Below, in pieces: positions 1-6,975 of a stretch of DNA of 64,000 bases (position 1 is its first letter; the number at the start of each line of letters is the position of its first letter). The stretch is from Planktothrix sp. PCC 11201. GTDB lineage: Bacteria; Cyanobacteriota; Cyanobacteriia; Cyanobacteriales; Microcoleaceae. Below the pieces are notes generated by a model. It made no database searches, was not told where the DNA came from, and was given only the letters and a program-made list of their open reading frames with translations. The position numbers were made by a program, and so were the translations under genes. The stretch lies in contig NZ_LT797704.1 of assembly GCF_900009135.1 (NCBI RefSeq), positions 148,064-212,063 on the forward strand. Reading direction: 5' to 3'.

Positions 1-669
1 AGGGCGATTTTCCATCGGAATTCGATAGGCTTCAAAGAGTTCCAGAGTTTTCCAGTCCGCTTTGATCCATTGACCCGTCGCTAACGCATCAATCACCGCA
101 CAATATTTAACCCGATGGGTGATGGAGGCGACCCCATTCCACACCCCCCCACTCACCCCGTTGCCCGTGGTGGCGGGTAAATGTCCTTGGGGGGCGCGGG
201 GGGAAAAATTCAGTTGTTCATATTTTAGCCACTGGCCCCCTTTGCGCCAACCGACGCGATCGCCAAATTTCTCAGCTATATCGGGGGTATACTCACCGAT
301 TATCCCCCCCAGAGATGTCCAAATTTTTTCCTGTTGGCTAAATCCAAAACGACCATCACTATAGTAATTCCACAAGCGATTAATTGTTTGTAAATCCTCA
401 CAGGCTAAACCCGACCCATCCTTTTTTCCCAACCAACCTTCTGCTTGTCGGTTACTCAATTTAAGTAAAATCTGAAAGGTTTCTTGATCGGCTTCTTTCC
501 AGCGATTTTCAGTTAACAACTGTTTTAGGGGTTGATAGTTTATATTGGTATAGGAGGTCAAATTAAAGACTGGATCGGGTTTAGGCTGTTGACCCCCAAA
601 CTGACAAGCCTGAAAACTCCAAAAGCCTATCAATACCATCAATCGCCAAGTTAAAGATTTTTGTAACAT
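1..669 (-). CDS. GUN4-domain lipoprotein (3' end cut by window)
   Basis: Translating the minus strand from ATG at 669 gives an open frame of 223 codons that runs off the left edge. The N-terminus is a short signal peptide with a lipobox-like FQAC at residues 19-22, so a lipid-anchored protein is likely. Residues about 45-180 match the GUN4 fold: a helix with ENRWKEADQET, then LACEDLQTINRLWNYYSDGR, FGFSQQEKIW, GDRVGWR and a PQGHLPA end. GUN4 proteins bind porphyrins, and the best known one stimulates Mg-chelatase. An exported, lipidated version is not the classic GUN4 but one of the GUN4-domain paralogues found in cyanobacteria. The residues after the domain look like the beginning of further sequence, but the end is missing. 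Function beyond possible tetrapyrrole binding is inference. Confidence 0.8.
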   Translation of the reverse strand, partial: MLQKSLTWRLMVLIGFWSFQACQFGGQQPKPDPVFNLTSYTNINYQPLKQLLTENRWKEADQETFQILLKLSNRQAEGWLGKKDGSGLACEDLQTINRLWNYYSDGRFGFSQQEKIWTSLGGIIGEYTPDIAEKFGDRVGWRKGGQWLKYEQLNFSPRAPQGHLPATTGNGVSGGVWNGVASITHRVKYCAVIDALATGQWIKADWKTLELFEAYRIPMENRP

Positions 670-1027
670 CTTAAGAGTGGTTGTTTGAGGAAGACTAGCT
701 AAAATCAATTCTATAAATTGCGAAAATCATGATATTATTCTAATAATATTGCGGTTTTATATATTATTAGTTAATCCTTGAAAAACCCATAATTTAACTT
801 CCCTCCTAACTCGGATAGAACCTAGCACAGCTTAATCGCAGTCCCAGCGTCGTTGGGTTATTCTTTCCTGGGGTTTCTCTGGTTCTTGCTATCTTTTTTG
901 TTACAATAACTGGGCAGCTTCAATCCAATTTCCCATAAAATATAATGTTATCATGTTTTCACATTCATGATTTTTATTACCCAAAACCCAAAACCCAAAA
1001 CCCAAAACCCATTACCCCTTAACCCTT
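670..1027. other. Intergenic region with heptamer repeat
   Basis: This 358 bp gap separates the divergent GUN4-type and M48 protease genes. The left part is very AT-rich and could hold both promoters, but I cannot name a specific box. Just before the M48 start, positions 980-1010 hold four copies of the heptamer CCCAAAA plus CCC. No gene is visible. Confidence 0.6.
980..1010. repeat. Short tandem heptamer repeat (CCCAAAA)4
   Basis: The unit CCCAAAA is repeated four times without error and ends with CCC. It resembles the short tandemly repeated repetitive (STRR) heptamers of filamentous cyanobacteria. It lies 17 bases before the M48 protease start, in its 5' untranslated region. Confidence 0.85.
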
Positions 1028-1903
1028 ATGACATTTTCTCCGATTCCTTTAATTGGGCTGCGGGCTGATCATTTCCGTCATCCTTTGGATTTACAAGCCA
1101 CGAATACCTTAAAACAATTTCCGGGTTTAGATTTGTTAGTGCGACAATTGTTAGGAGGTCTGGGAGAACAGTTTTTTTATTTAGAAAATATTGCTTCCAG
1201 TATTTTGGTGAGTGAAAAACAGTTACCTCATTTGCATCAATTATTATTAGACGCTTGCAAAATATTGGATTTAGAACCTCCGCAACTGTATATTCGCCAA
1301 AATCCTGTTCCCAATGCCTATACCTTTGCCATGCGGGGAAAACAGCCGTTTATTGTAATTCATACCTCCTTAATTGAATTATTAACCCCAGATGAAATTC
1401 AAGCGGTGATTGCCCATGAGTTGGGACATTTAAAGTGTGAACATGGGGTTTATTTAACCCTGGCGAATTTAGTGATATTAGCGGCTAATCAATTATCTCC
1501 CTGGGGAACAATGTTGACCCAGGGTTTACAGACCCAGTTAATGGAATGGGTACGTTGTGCAGAATTTACTTGTGATCGGGCGGCATTACTGGCTACCCAA
1601 AATCCTAGAATAGTCATGTCGGTATTAATGAAACTATCGGGAGGCTCTCCCAGTTTAGCCCCGCAACTCAACTTAGATGCCTTTGTCGCCCAAGCTAGAA
1701 CCTATGATCAAATTAGTAGTACGGAACTGGGAGAACTGCTTAAACAAGCCCAAACAGCCCAATTAAGCCATCCCCTGCCAGTGCTACGGGCGAGGGAAAT
1801 TGATCGTTGGTCAAGTAGTCCGAATTATCAGGACTTGCTAAAAAGAAAGTTTATGGTGTATGATGGTGAAGCCAACCGAAAGGGCGGGTGGCGGAATTGG
1901 TAG
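1028..1903 (+). CDS. M48-family zinc metalloprotease (HtpX-like)
   Basis: This 291-residue protein has the zinc motif HELGH at residues 130-134 inside VIAHELGHLKCEH. The third ligand is probably Glu179 in CAEFTCDRAA, the ExxxD pattern of the M48 family. M48 enzymes cut peptide bonds in or near membranes; a hydrophobic stretch follows the zinc motif (LTLANLVILAANQL), but the N-terminus has no signal peptide. The last eight codons and the TAG stop lie inside the downstream tRNA-Leu gene, so the C-terminus GWRNW is encoded by tRNA acceptor and D-arm sequence. No convincing ribosome binding site precedes ATG 1028. The substrate is unknown. Confidence 0.85.
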   Translation: MTFSPIPLIGLRADHFRHPLDLQATNTLKQFPGLDLLVRQLLGGLGEQFFYLENIASSILVSEKQLPHLHQLLLDACKILDLEPPQLYIRQNPVPNAYTFAMRGKQPFIVIHTSLIELLTPDEIQAVIAHELGHLKCEHGVYLTLANLVILAANQLSPWGTMLTQGLQTQLMEWVRCAEFTCDRAALLATQNPRIVMSVLMKLSGGSPSLAPQLNLDAFVAQARTYDQISSTELGELLKQAQTAQLSHPLPVLRAREIDRWSSSPNYQDLLKRKFMVYDGEANRKGGWRNW

Positions 1904-1963
1904 ACGCACCGCACTCAAAATGCGGCGGCTTCGGTCATAAGAGTTCAAGTCTCTTCCCGCCCA
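1882..1963 (+). tRNA. tRNA-Leu (anticodon CAA)
   Basis: A full 82-nt class II cloverleaf can be folded by hand. The acceptor stem is GGGCGGG (1882-1888) with CCCGCCC (1956-1962) and discriminator A1963. The D-arm is at 1891-1907. The anticodon stem CCGCA/TGCGG encloses the loop CTCAAAA with anticodon CAA at 1916-1918. A long variable arm follows, then the T-arm AAGAG-TTCAAGT-CTCTT. The 3' CCA is not encoded. The gene overlaps the end of the M48 protease gene by 22 bases on the same strand. Confidence 0.96.
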
Positions 1964-1997
1964 CTTCAAAGCCTTAAAGAGCTTCACTCTCGTAGTA

Positions 1998-2011
1998 AGC
2001 CCTTTAGGGCT
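1998..2011. terminator. Short palindrome after tRNA-Leu
   Basis: AGCCCTTTAGGGCT is a perfect 14-base palindrome followed by a T-rich tract. It could end the protease/tRNA transcript. The same 14-mer recurs at 15125-15138, also just after a gene, so it belongs to a repeat family. Confidence 0.45.
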
Positions 2012-2068
2012 TTATCATTATTTAAAGGTTTTTGTATCCCAATCACCCCATATTAAAATTATTTAAAC

Positions 2069-2539
2069 ATGGACATCACCCTAAATCCCGGTGACTTAGC
2101 CCCGGACTTTGTTCTACCCGATAGCGATGGCAACCCCGTGGGTCTGAGTGATTTTCGCGGGAAAACGGTGGTTTTATACTTTTACCCCCGGGATAATACC
2201 CCGGGATGTACAAAAGAAGCCTGTGGGTTTCGGGATAATTACGGAGAATACCAAGAAAAAAATATAATTGTTTTAGGGATTAGTACGGATAATTCGGCTG
2301 CCCATCGTAAATTTATTAATAAATATCAGTTACCCTTTCCTCTATTAGTTGATGAAGGAGGAAAAGTAGCAACTGAATATGGCAGTTACGGACTGAAAAA
2401 ATTTATGGGGAAAGAATTTATGGGGGTATTTCGTCATACTTTTGTGATTGATACTGAAGGTCTGATAAAAACTATTTATCGCAAAGTTAAACCAGAAACC
2501 CATAGCCTAGAAATTCTGCAAACCCTTGATAAACCATAG
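2069..2539 (+). CDS. bcp: Peroxiredoxin of the PrxQ/BCP family
   Basis: This 156-residue thioredoxin-fold protein reduces hydroperoxides using a cysteine. The motif TPGCTKEACGFRD shows the peroxidatic Cys and a second Cys five residues later, the atypical 2-Cys arrangement of PrxQ. The PxxxTxxC environment (RDNTPGC) and the C-terminal FRHTFVID strand are also typical. Length matches the family. A second PrxQ paralogue lies at 50018-50479, with the same Cys spacing but a different C-terminus. It is probably transcribed alone, after the tRNA-Leu. Confidence 0.93.
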   Translation: MDITLNPGDLAPDFVLPDSDGNPVGLSDFRGKTVVLYFYPRDNTPGCTKEACGFRDNYGEYQEKNIIVLGISTDNSAAHRKFINKYQLPFPLLVDEGGKVATEYGSYGLKKFMGKEFMGVFRHTFVIDTEGLIKTIYRKVKPETHSLEILQTLDKP

Positions 2540-2636
2540 GATTTTCCTGATTTTGTACTTATGATAGGGATAGGCTGGTTAGTGGCAAAAACTTAAAAAC
2601 GCCCATATTCTTTGAATTAGAGGAGAAAAAAACACT

Positions 2637-3104
2637 TTGGTTGTATCATTTGCCAAATATGTTTGGAAGTTTGGACAAACGGTATTAGGGATTATTTTTC
2701 GTCATCCTATTCCCGGAACCAGTATTATCCCAATTCTACCCGATGGCAAAATTGTGCTGGTGCGCCGTCGAGATAATGGCAAATGGGCCTTACCCGGAGG
2801 CATGGTAGATTGGGGTGAAGATATCCCCACCACAATTAAACGAGAACTGGCAGAGGAAACTGGGTTAGAATTGGTTAAAATTCGCCGTCTAGTGGGGGTC
2901 TATTCTGCACCTGATCGAGATCCGCGAGTTCATTCTATTTGTGTTGTCGTCGAAGCGGATGTTCAAGGTAACTTTCAAGTTCAGGACATCCAGGAAATTA
3001 CGGAGGTCAAAGCCTTTCCTATTACATCTCTCCCCTCCGGTTTCAGCCATGACTGTGAACGACATCTTCAGGACTATTTACAGGGTTTAACCACCTTAGC
3101 GTAA
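2637..3104 (+). CDS. NUDIX hydrolase
   Basis: The protein hydrolyses a nucleoside diphosphate linked to another group; the substrate cannot be told from sequence. The NUDIX box is complete: GGMVDWGEDIPTTIKRELAE followed by ETGLEL, with the G-x5-E-x7-RE-x2-EE-x-G spacing. The start is TTG at 2637, chosen because AGGAG at 2621-2625 sits 11 bases upstream and no ATG or GTG with a better site is close. The N-terminus is slightly hydrophobic (WKFGQTVLGIIF). At 155 residues it is a single-domain member. Confidence 0.88.
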   Translation: MVVSFAKYVWKFGQTVLGIIFRHPIPGTSIIPILPDGKIVLVRRRDNGKWALPGGMVDWGEDIPTTIKRELAEETGLELVKIRRLVGVYSAPDRDPRVHSICVVVEADVQGNFQVQDIQEITEVKAFPITSLPSGFSHDCERHLQDYLQGLTTLA

Positions 3105-3133
3105 GGTTTTGTCCACGATATTAAAAATTTAGG

Positions 3134-4033
3134 ATGTATCAATTATTTCATCACTTCCGAATTCAAGTGTCCCAGGGACAGATTTTCTGGCGTGAAGTCG
3201 GTGATGGCCCAGCAATTATTTTTCTCCATGGGTCTTGGACGGATAGCAGTCAATGGGTGCCGTTGATGCAGCATTTAAGCCTGGATCATCATTGTTTTGC
3301 ACCGGATACCTTGGGATCTGGAGAGTCTCGAACGGTTACAAAAATTCACCCTTCGATTAATTTAGAAGTTGAGTGTTTAGCTGAATATATTCAAACCCTC
3401 AAAATTAAAGAAGTTTGTTTAGTCGGTAATGGGTTGGGGGCTTGGATAGCAACCCGTTATGCCTTGAAATATCCCGAAACGGTTAAGGGTTTAGTGGTAA
3501 TTGCCCCGGAGGGAATAACCTTTAAAAACTATAAAAAAGAATGGGGATGGAAGCGACAATTAGCTGCTCATTTTTCCCCGTTATTTTTGTTTTTGAAACT
3601 GATTTATCCCCTAGGGTTTCTATTGGGACAAGGCAAAAAAATGAAGGCTTGGTTTAGCGATCGCCAAATTATGCGGGAGTGGCCGGTTGCCAGTAAACTC
3701 TTGTACTGTCGTCGATGGAAGGAAATTCAAGAGGAAATGTTGAATCAACCTCTGGAATGGTTGAAGTTGCCCACTTTGGTTTTACAAGGAGATGAGGATA
3801 CCGCCACCGCCTTGAACCAGAGTAAAACTTTCTCCGAGATCGCACCGATGGCTCAATATCAGATGATTGAGGGGGGAAAACCGAATTTACCCCTACAAAT
3901 GCCGGAGGTTATCGCCCAATATATTCGGGAATTTATTACCCATCAGGTTCAGTTTTCAGAGCCGCCATCCCCCGAAATATTAGATCAGGGTCAGCCACAG
4001 GATGAATACCCCTATCGGGAAACTGCTTGGTAA
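3134..4033 (+). CDS. Alpha/beta-hydrolase fold protein, catalytic residues replaced
   Basis: The fold is clear: an oxyanion-type FLHGSWTDSSQW near residue 30, a nucleophile-elbow-like segment and a late GDEDTA strand. The elbow, however, reads G98-N-G-L-G102, so Gly100 stands where the nucleophile (usually Ser in GxSxG) should be. The position of the catalytic His near the C-terminus reads EGGKPNLP, with Lys249 instead of His. Both changes argue for a non-catalytic member, perhaps a binding or scaffolding protein. It starts 29 bases after the NUDIX gene on the same strand. Its last 98 bases overlap the convergent coaX gene. I cannot name a biological role. Confidence 0.8.
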   Translation: MYQLFHHFRIQVSQGQIFWREVGDGPAIIFLHGSWTDSSQWVPLMQHLSLDHHCFAPDTLGSGESRTVTKIHPSINLEVECLAEYIQTLKIKEVCLVGNGLGAWIATRYALKYPETVKGLVVIAPEGITFKNYKKEWGWKRQLAAHFSPLFLFLKLIYPLGFLLGQGKKMKAWFSDRQIMREWPVASKLLYCRRWKEIQEEMLNQPLEWLKLPTLVLQGDEDTATALNQSKTFSEIAPMAQYQMIEGGKPNLPLQMPEVIAQYIREFITHQVQFSEPPSPEILDQGQPQDEYPYRETAW

Positions 4034-4682
4034 AGTAGGAAAGTAACAAATTGCGATCGCCTCCGGTGATCACCATCGCCCCCTGGGGATATTGTTTTTG
4101 CCAGGCTTCGATAAAATCGCGTATTCCCGCCAACAGGGTATAAATAATTCCGCTCTGAATTGCCTCTGGGGTTTCCGTAGCCCAGCGTGGTGGCAGTTCG
4201 GGGGGAAATTCAATTCCAGGTAAGGCGGCGGTTTTCTGAACCAGGGAAGACCGTTGTAGCCCTAAACCGGGTAAGATAGCCCCTCCCACTAACTTTTGAT
4301 CGGCATCGGCGGCGGTGAAGGTCAGGGCAGTCCCGGCATCAATCACTAAAATTGGCCATCCATACTTTATTCCCGCTCCTAAGACCGCTAAGGCGCGATC
4401 AATACCTAGGGTTGAGTACATTCCGTTCAGGGGAATATCAGCTAAGGTCAAAACCCGAACTTGGGGGAATGTTGCCAAATATTCGGTGGGTTCGCAGACC
4501 ACTGAAGCAACAATTAAAGGCAAATCATCTTTGAGGGTGGGGAGTGGCTCGGTATTGTCCTCATCCCAAGTCTCTAATACCGTTTTACCTGATAACTTAG
4601 CCCAATGTCGCCGAGAATTTCCCAGCATTAACCCTAACCAGGGACGATTTCGGAATGAGTATAATTGAGGGGATTGACACAT
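3936..4682 (-). CDS. coaX: Type III pantothenate kinase
   Basis: CoaX phosphorylates pantothenate, the first step of coenzyme A synthesis. The 248-residue protein has the phosphate-binding GNSRRHWAKL near the N-terminus (cyanobacterial variant of the family DxGNT motif). It also has DAGTALTFTAAD and the GGAILPGLGLQRSSL segment that shapes the pantothenate site. The ATG at 4682 is the start of the conserved region. The 3' end overlaps the convergent alpha/beta-hydrolase gene by 98 bases. Confidence 0.9.
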   Translation of the reverse strand: MCQSPQLYSFRNRPWLGLMLGNSRRHWAKLSGKTVLETWDEDNTEPLPTLKDDLPLIVASVVCEPTEYLATFPQVRVLTLADIPLNGMYSTLGIDRALAVLGAGIKYGWPILVIDAGTALTFTAADADQKLVGGAILPGLGLQRSSLVQKTAALPGIEFPPELPPRWATETPEAIQSGIIYTLLAGIRDFIEAWQKQYPQGAMVITGGDRNLLLSYFTKQFPDRGIHPVADPDLIFRGMAALKTEPDG

Positions 4683-4903
4683 CTATCTTTAGGAATACTT
4701 TCAATTTTATCGAGAATATTGTAAAATATCTTTACATTCAGGTTTCAGGGTTGACAGTGCATCTGCAAACTCTATTTTCATGGATCAGTGACCATCCTGA
4801 TATTAACCCGCTTAACCCAAAACTTTTTCTTCGCCTCAAGCTAAGAAATATCTGATTTATAAAGTTGATCAAATTTTATTGAATAGTTATTGGGTACAAT
4901 TTT

Positions 4904-6937
4904 ATGTCTATACTTGATTTAGATTCTCCATACTGTTCATTACCTAAAAATTCTCTTTTTAGCAATTCTGAAAACTTATCATCAGTTACCGCCTCTGAAG
5001 GGGATACAGAAGCACACCGGATGCAGTTTTATGATCTAGTCAATCAGATTAATAAAGAAATTATTAGTACGTTGGATTTAGATCAGGTATTGAGTTCTGC
5101 TTGTCAACATTTGGGGCGAATTATTAACTGTAGTCGAGTCAGTATTTTAGTTAAAGAATCTCATTCTGACCATGAATTTACCACTAAAAATGAATATAAT
5201 CAAGGTGAATATTTAAGTCAGTTAGGGATTAAACTCAATGTTGATGATAACCCCCATTTACAAGCCTTATTATCTCAATCTCAACCTTTAGCAGTAACAA
5301 AATTTCAAGAATTTCCTGGTTTTGGGGAAACGATAAAAGCCTTAATTGATCAATTAGATATTAAATCTATGTTAGCGGTGGCTGTGCGCTATCAAGGGGA
5401 AGTCAAAGGGATTATTGGACTGCATCAATGCAATCATGAACGGGAATGGCAGGACTGGGAAATTCAACTTTTAGAGGGTATTGCTTCTTCCTTAGCGATC
5501 GCAATTCATCATGCACAACTCTATCAAGAAAGCCGTGCTAAGGGGGAACAAGAAGCATTATTAAGATTAGTGATTAATCAAATTCGGAGTAGTTTAGATT
5601 TGACGGCAATTTTAAACACCGCAGTGGCGGGAGTTCGGCAAGTTCTGAATACAGATCGAGTTGTGATTTATCAGTTTATTAATGGTTGGGAAGGAGAAAT
5701 TAAAGTAGAGAATTATCGAGTCCCTTGGCCATCAATTTTTGGAGATAAAATTACCGATAATTGCTTTCCCGAACAACATGGGCAACTCTATAAAAATGGA
5801 CGAGTTCGGGCAATTGATGATATTCATAAATCTGATTTAGATCCCTGTCATCTGAATTTCTTAGATATGTTACAAGTTCGAGCCAATTTAGTTGTCCCGA
5901 TTATCATGGGAGCAGAAATAGAAGATCATCAACCGCAGATAGATGGTCAACTTTGGGGATTATTAATTGCTCATGAATGCAGTAATCCTCGTTCTTGGAA
6001 AAACTGGGAAATTGATGGATTAAAACAACTTGCTGATCAATTAGCGATCGCCATTAAACAAGCACAACTTTATACACAAGTTAAAGAAACAGCTTGCCAA
6101 TATCAACTCCAAACTCAAGAGTTACAAACCACATTAAAAGAATTAAAAACCACCCAAATTCAATTAATTCAAAGTGAAAAACTATCAAGTTTAGGTCAAA
6201 TGGTAGCCGGAATTGCCCATGAAATTAATAATCCCAATAACTTTATTTATGCTAACATTTCCCATGCCAGAAATTACGTTCAAAACTTGCTAGAAGTTGT
6301 GAACAAATGTCGAGAGTTTAGCCCAGAAGTAGGAGAGTTTTTAAATCAAATTGGTGAGGAAATAGAACTAGATTTTATTAGAGAAGACTTTCCCCAGTTA
6401 ATTGATTCTATGGAACAGGGAAGTGTGAGAATTCGTTCTATTGTTGACAGCTTAAAAGATTTCTCCCATTTAAACGAATCTGAATGGAAATCCGTTGATT
6501 TAACCGAAGGTTTGGACAGTAGTTTGGCTTTGTTGGAACATCGAATGAGTCAAGTTAAAGTTAATAAAAATTATCAAACTATTCCCAAAATTAATTGTTT
6601 CCCTAGTCAAATTAATCAAGTATTTTTCCAGATTTTAAGTAATGCCATTGATGCGGTTAAATATTCTACTGAAGGTGGACAAGTGACCCTAACTACAGAA
6701 GATCACAGTCCAGATTTTATCAGAATTAAAATTAAGGATAATGGATTGGGAATTCCCGATGAAATTAAATCCCGAATTTTTGATCCATTCTTTACAACAA
6801 AACCCGTGGGTCAAGGGACAGGAATGGGACTGGCAATTTGTTATCAAGTGATTGTTAAAGCTCATGGTGGCAAACTAGAAGTTAATAGCAAAGAAAAGCA
6901 AGGAACAGAGTTTATTATTGAAATTCCTTGTCCATAA
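4904..6937 (+). CDS. Sensor histidine kinase with DXCF-type cyanobacteriochrome GAF
   Basis: This 677-residue soluble kinase has a GAF domain at about residues 45-205 and a second GAF at about 215-395. A coiled coil leads to the kinase core, with H-box GIAHEINNP (His439), N-box and GTGMGLAI. The second GAF has both cysteines of a DXCF cyanobacteriochrome. D285-N-C287-F288 is followed 28 residues later by Cys315-His316, ahead of LQVRANLVVPI. The 28-residue spacing and the Cys-His pair are those known for bilin-binding GAF domains of this class, which usually sense blue light in one state. Bilin binding is therefore likely but not proven. The kinase core is of the cyanobacterial type with a long insert after the H-box. 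A hybrid kinase follows 38 bases downstream, probably in the same operon. Confidence 0.88.
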   Translation: MSILDLDSPYCSLPKNSLFSNSENLSSVTASEGDTEAHRMQFYDLVNQINKEIISTLDLDQVLSSACQHLGRIINCSRVSILVKESHSDHEFTTKNEYNQGEYLSQLGIKLNVDDNPHLQALLSQSQPLAVTKFQEFPGFGETIKALIDQLDIKSMLAVAVRYQGEVKGIIGLHQCNHEREWQDWEIQLLEGIASSLAIAIHHAQLYQESRAKGEQEALLRLVINQIRSSLDLTAILNTAVAGVRQVLNTDRVVIYQFINGWEGEIKVENYRVPWPSIFGDKITDNCFPEQHGQLYKNGRVRAIDDIHKSDLDPCHLNFLDMLQVRANLVVPIIMGAEIEDHQPQIDGQLWGLLIAHECSNPRSWKNWEIDGLKQLADQLAIAIKQAQLYTQVKETACQYQLQTQELQTTLKELKTTQIQLIQSEKLSSLGQMVAGIAHEINNPNNFIYANISHARNYVQNLLEVVNKCREFSPEVGEFLNQIGEEIELDFIREDFPQLIDSMEQGSVRIRSIVDSLKDFSHLNESEWKSVDLTEGLDSSLALLEHRMSQVKVNKNYQTIPKINCFPSQINQVFFQILSNAIDAVKYSTEGGQVTLTTEDHSPDFIRIKIKDNGLGIPDEIKSRIFDPFFTTKPVGQGTGMGLAICYQVIVKAHGGKLEVNSKEKQGTEFIIEIPCP

Positions 6938-6975
6938 CATGATACCATCAGAGGAATCCCCCATGAGGGCTAACC

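Noticed and set aside
119..364. Plus-strand open frame of 81 codons
   Set aside because: It lies on the opposite strand of the GUN4-domain gene, is rich in Pro/Ser and lacks a ribosome binding site. The minus-strand frame gives a recognisable domain instead.
980..1010. CCCAAAA repeats as telomere-like or CRISPR-like array
   Set aside because: The unit is seven bases with no spacers and only four copies; this is an STRR-type tract.
4315..4855. Several plus-strand open frames over coaX and the following gap
   Set aside because: The first two are antisense to the conserved coaX sequence; the last (4655-4855) has no protein-like features and sits in AT-rich spacer.
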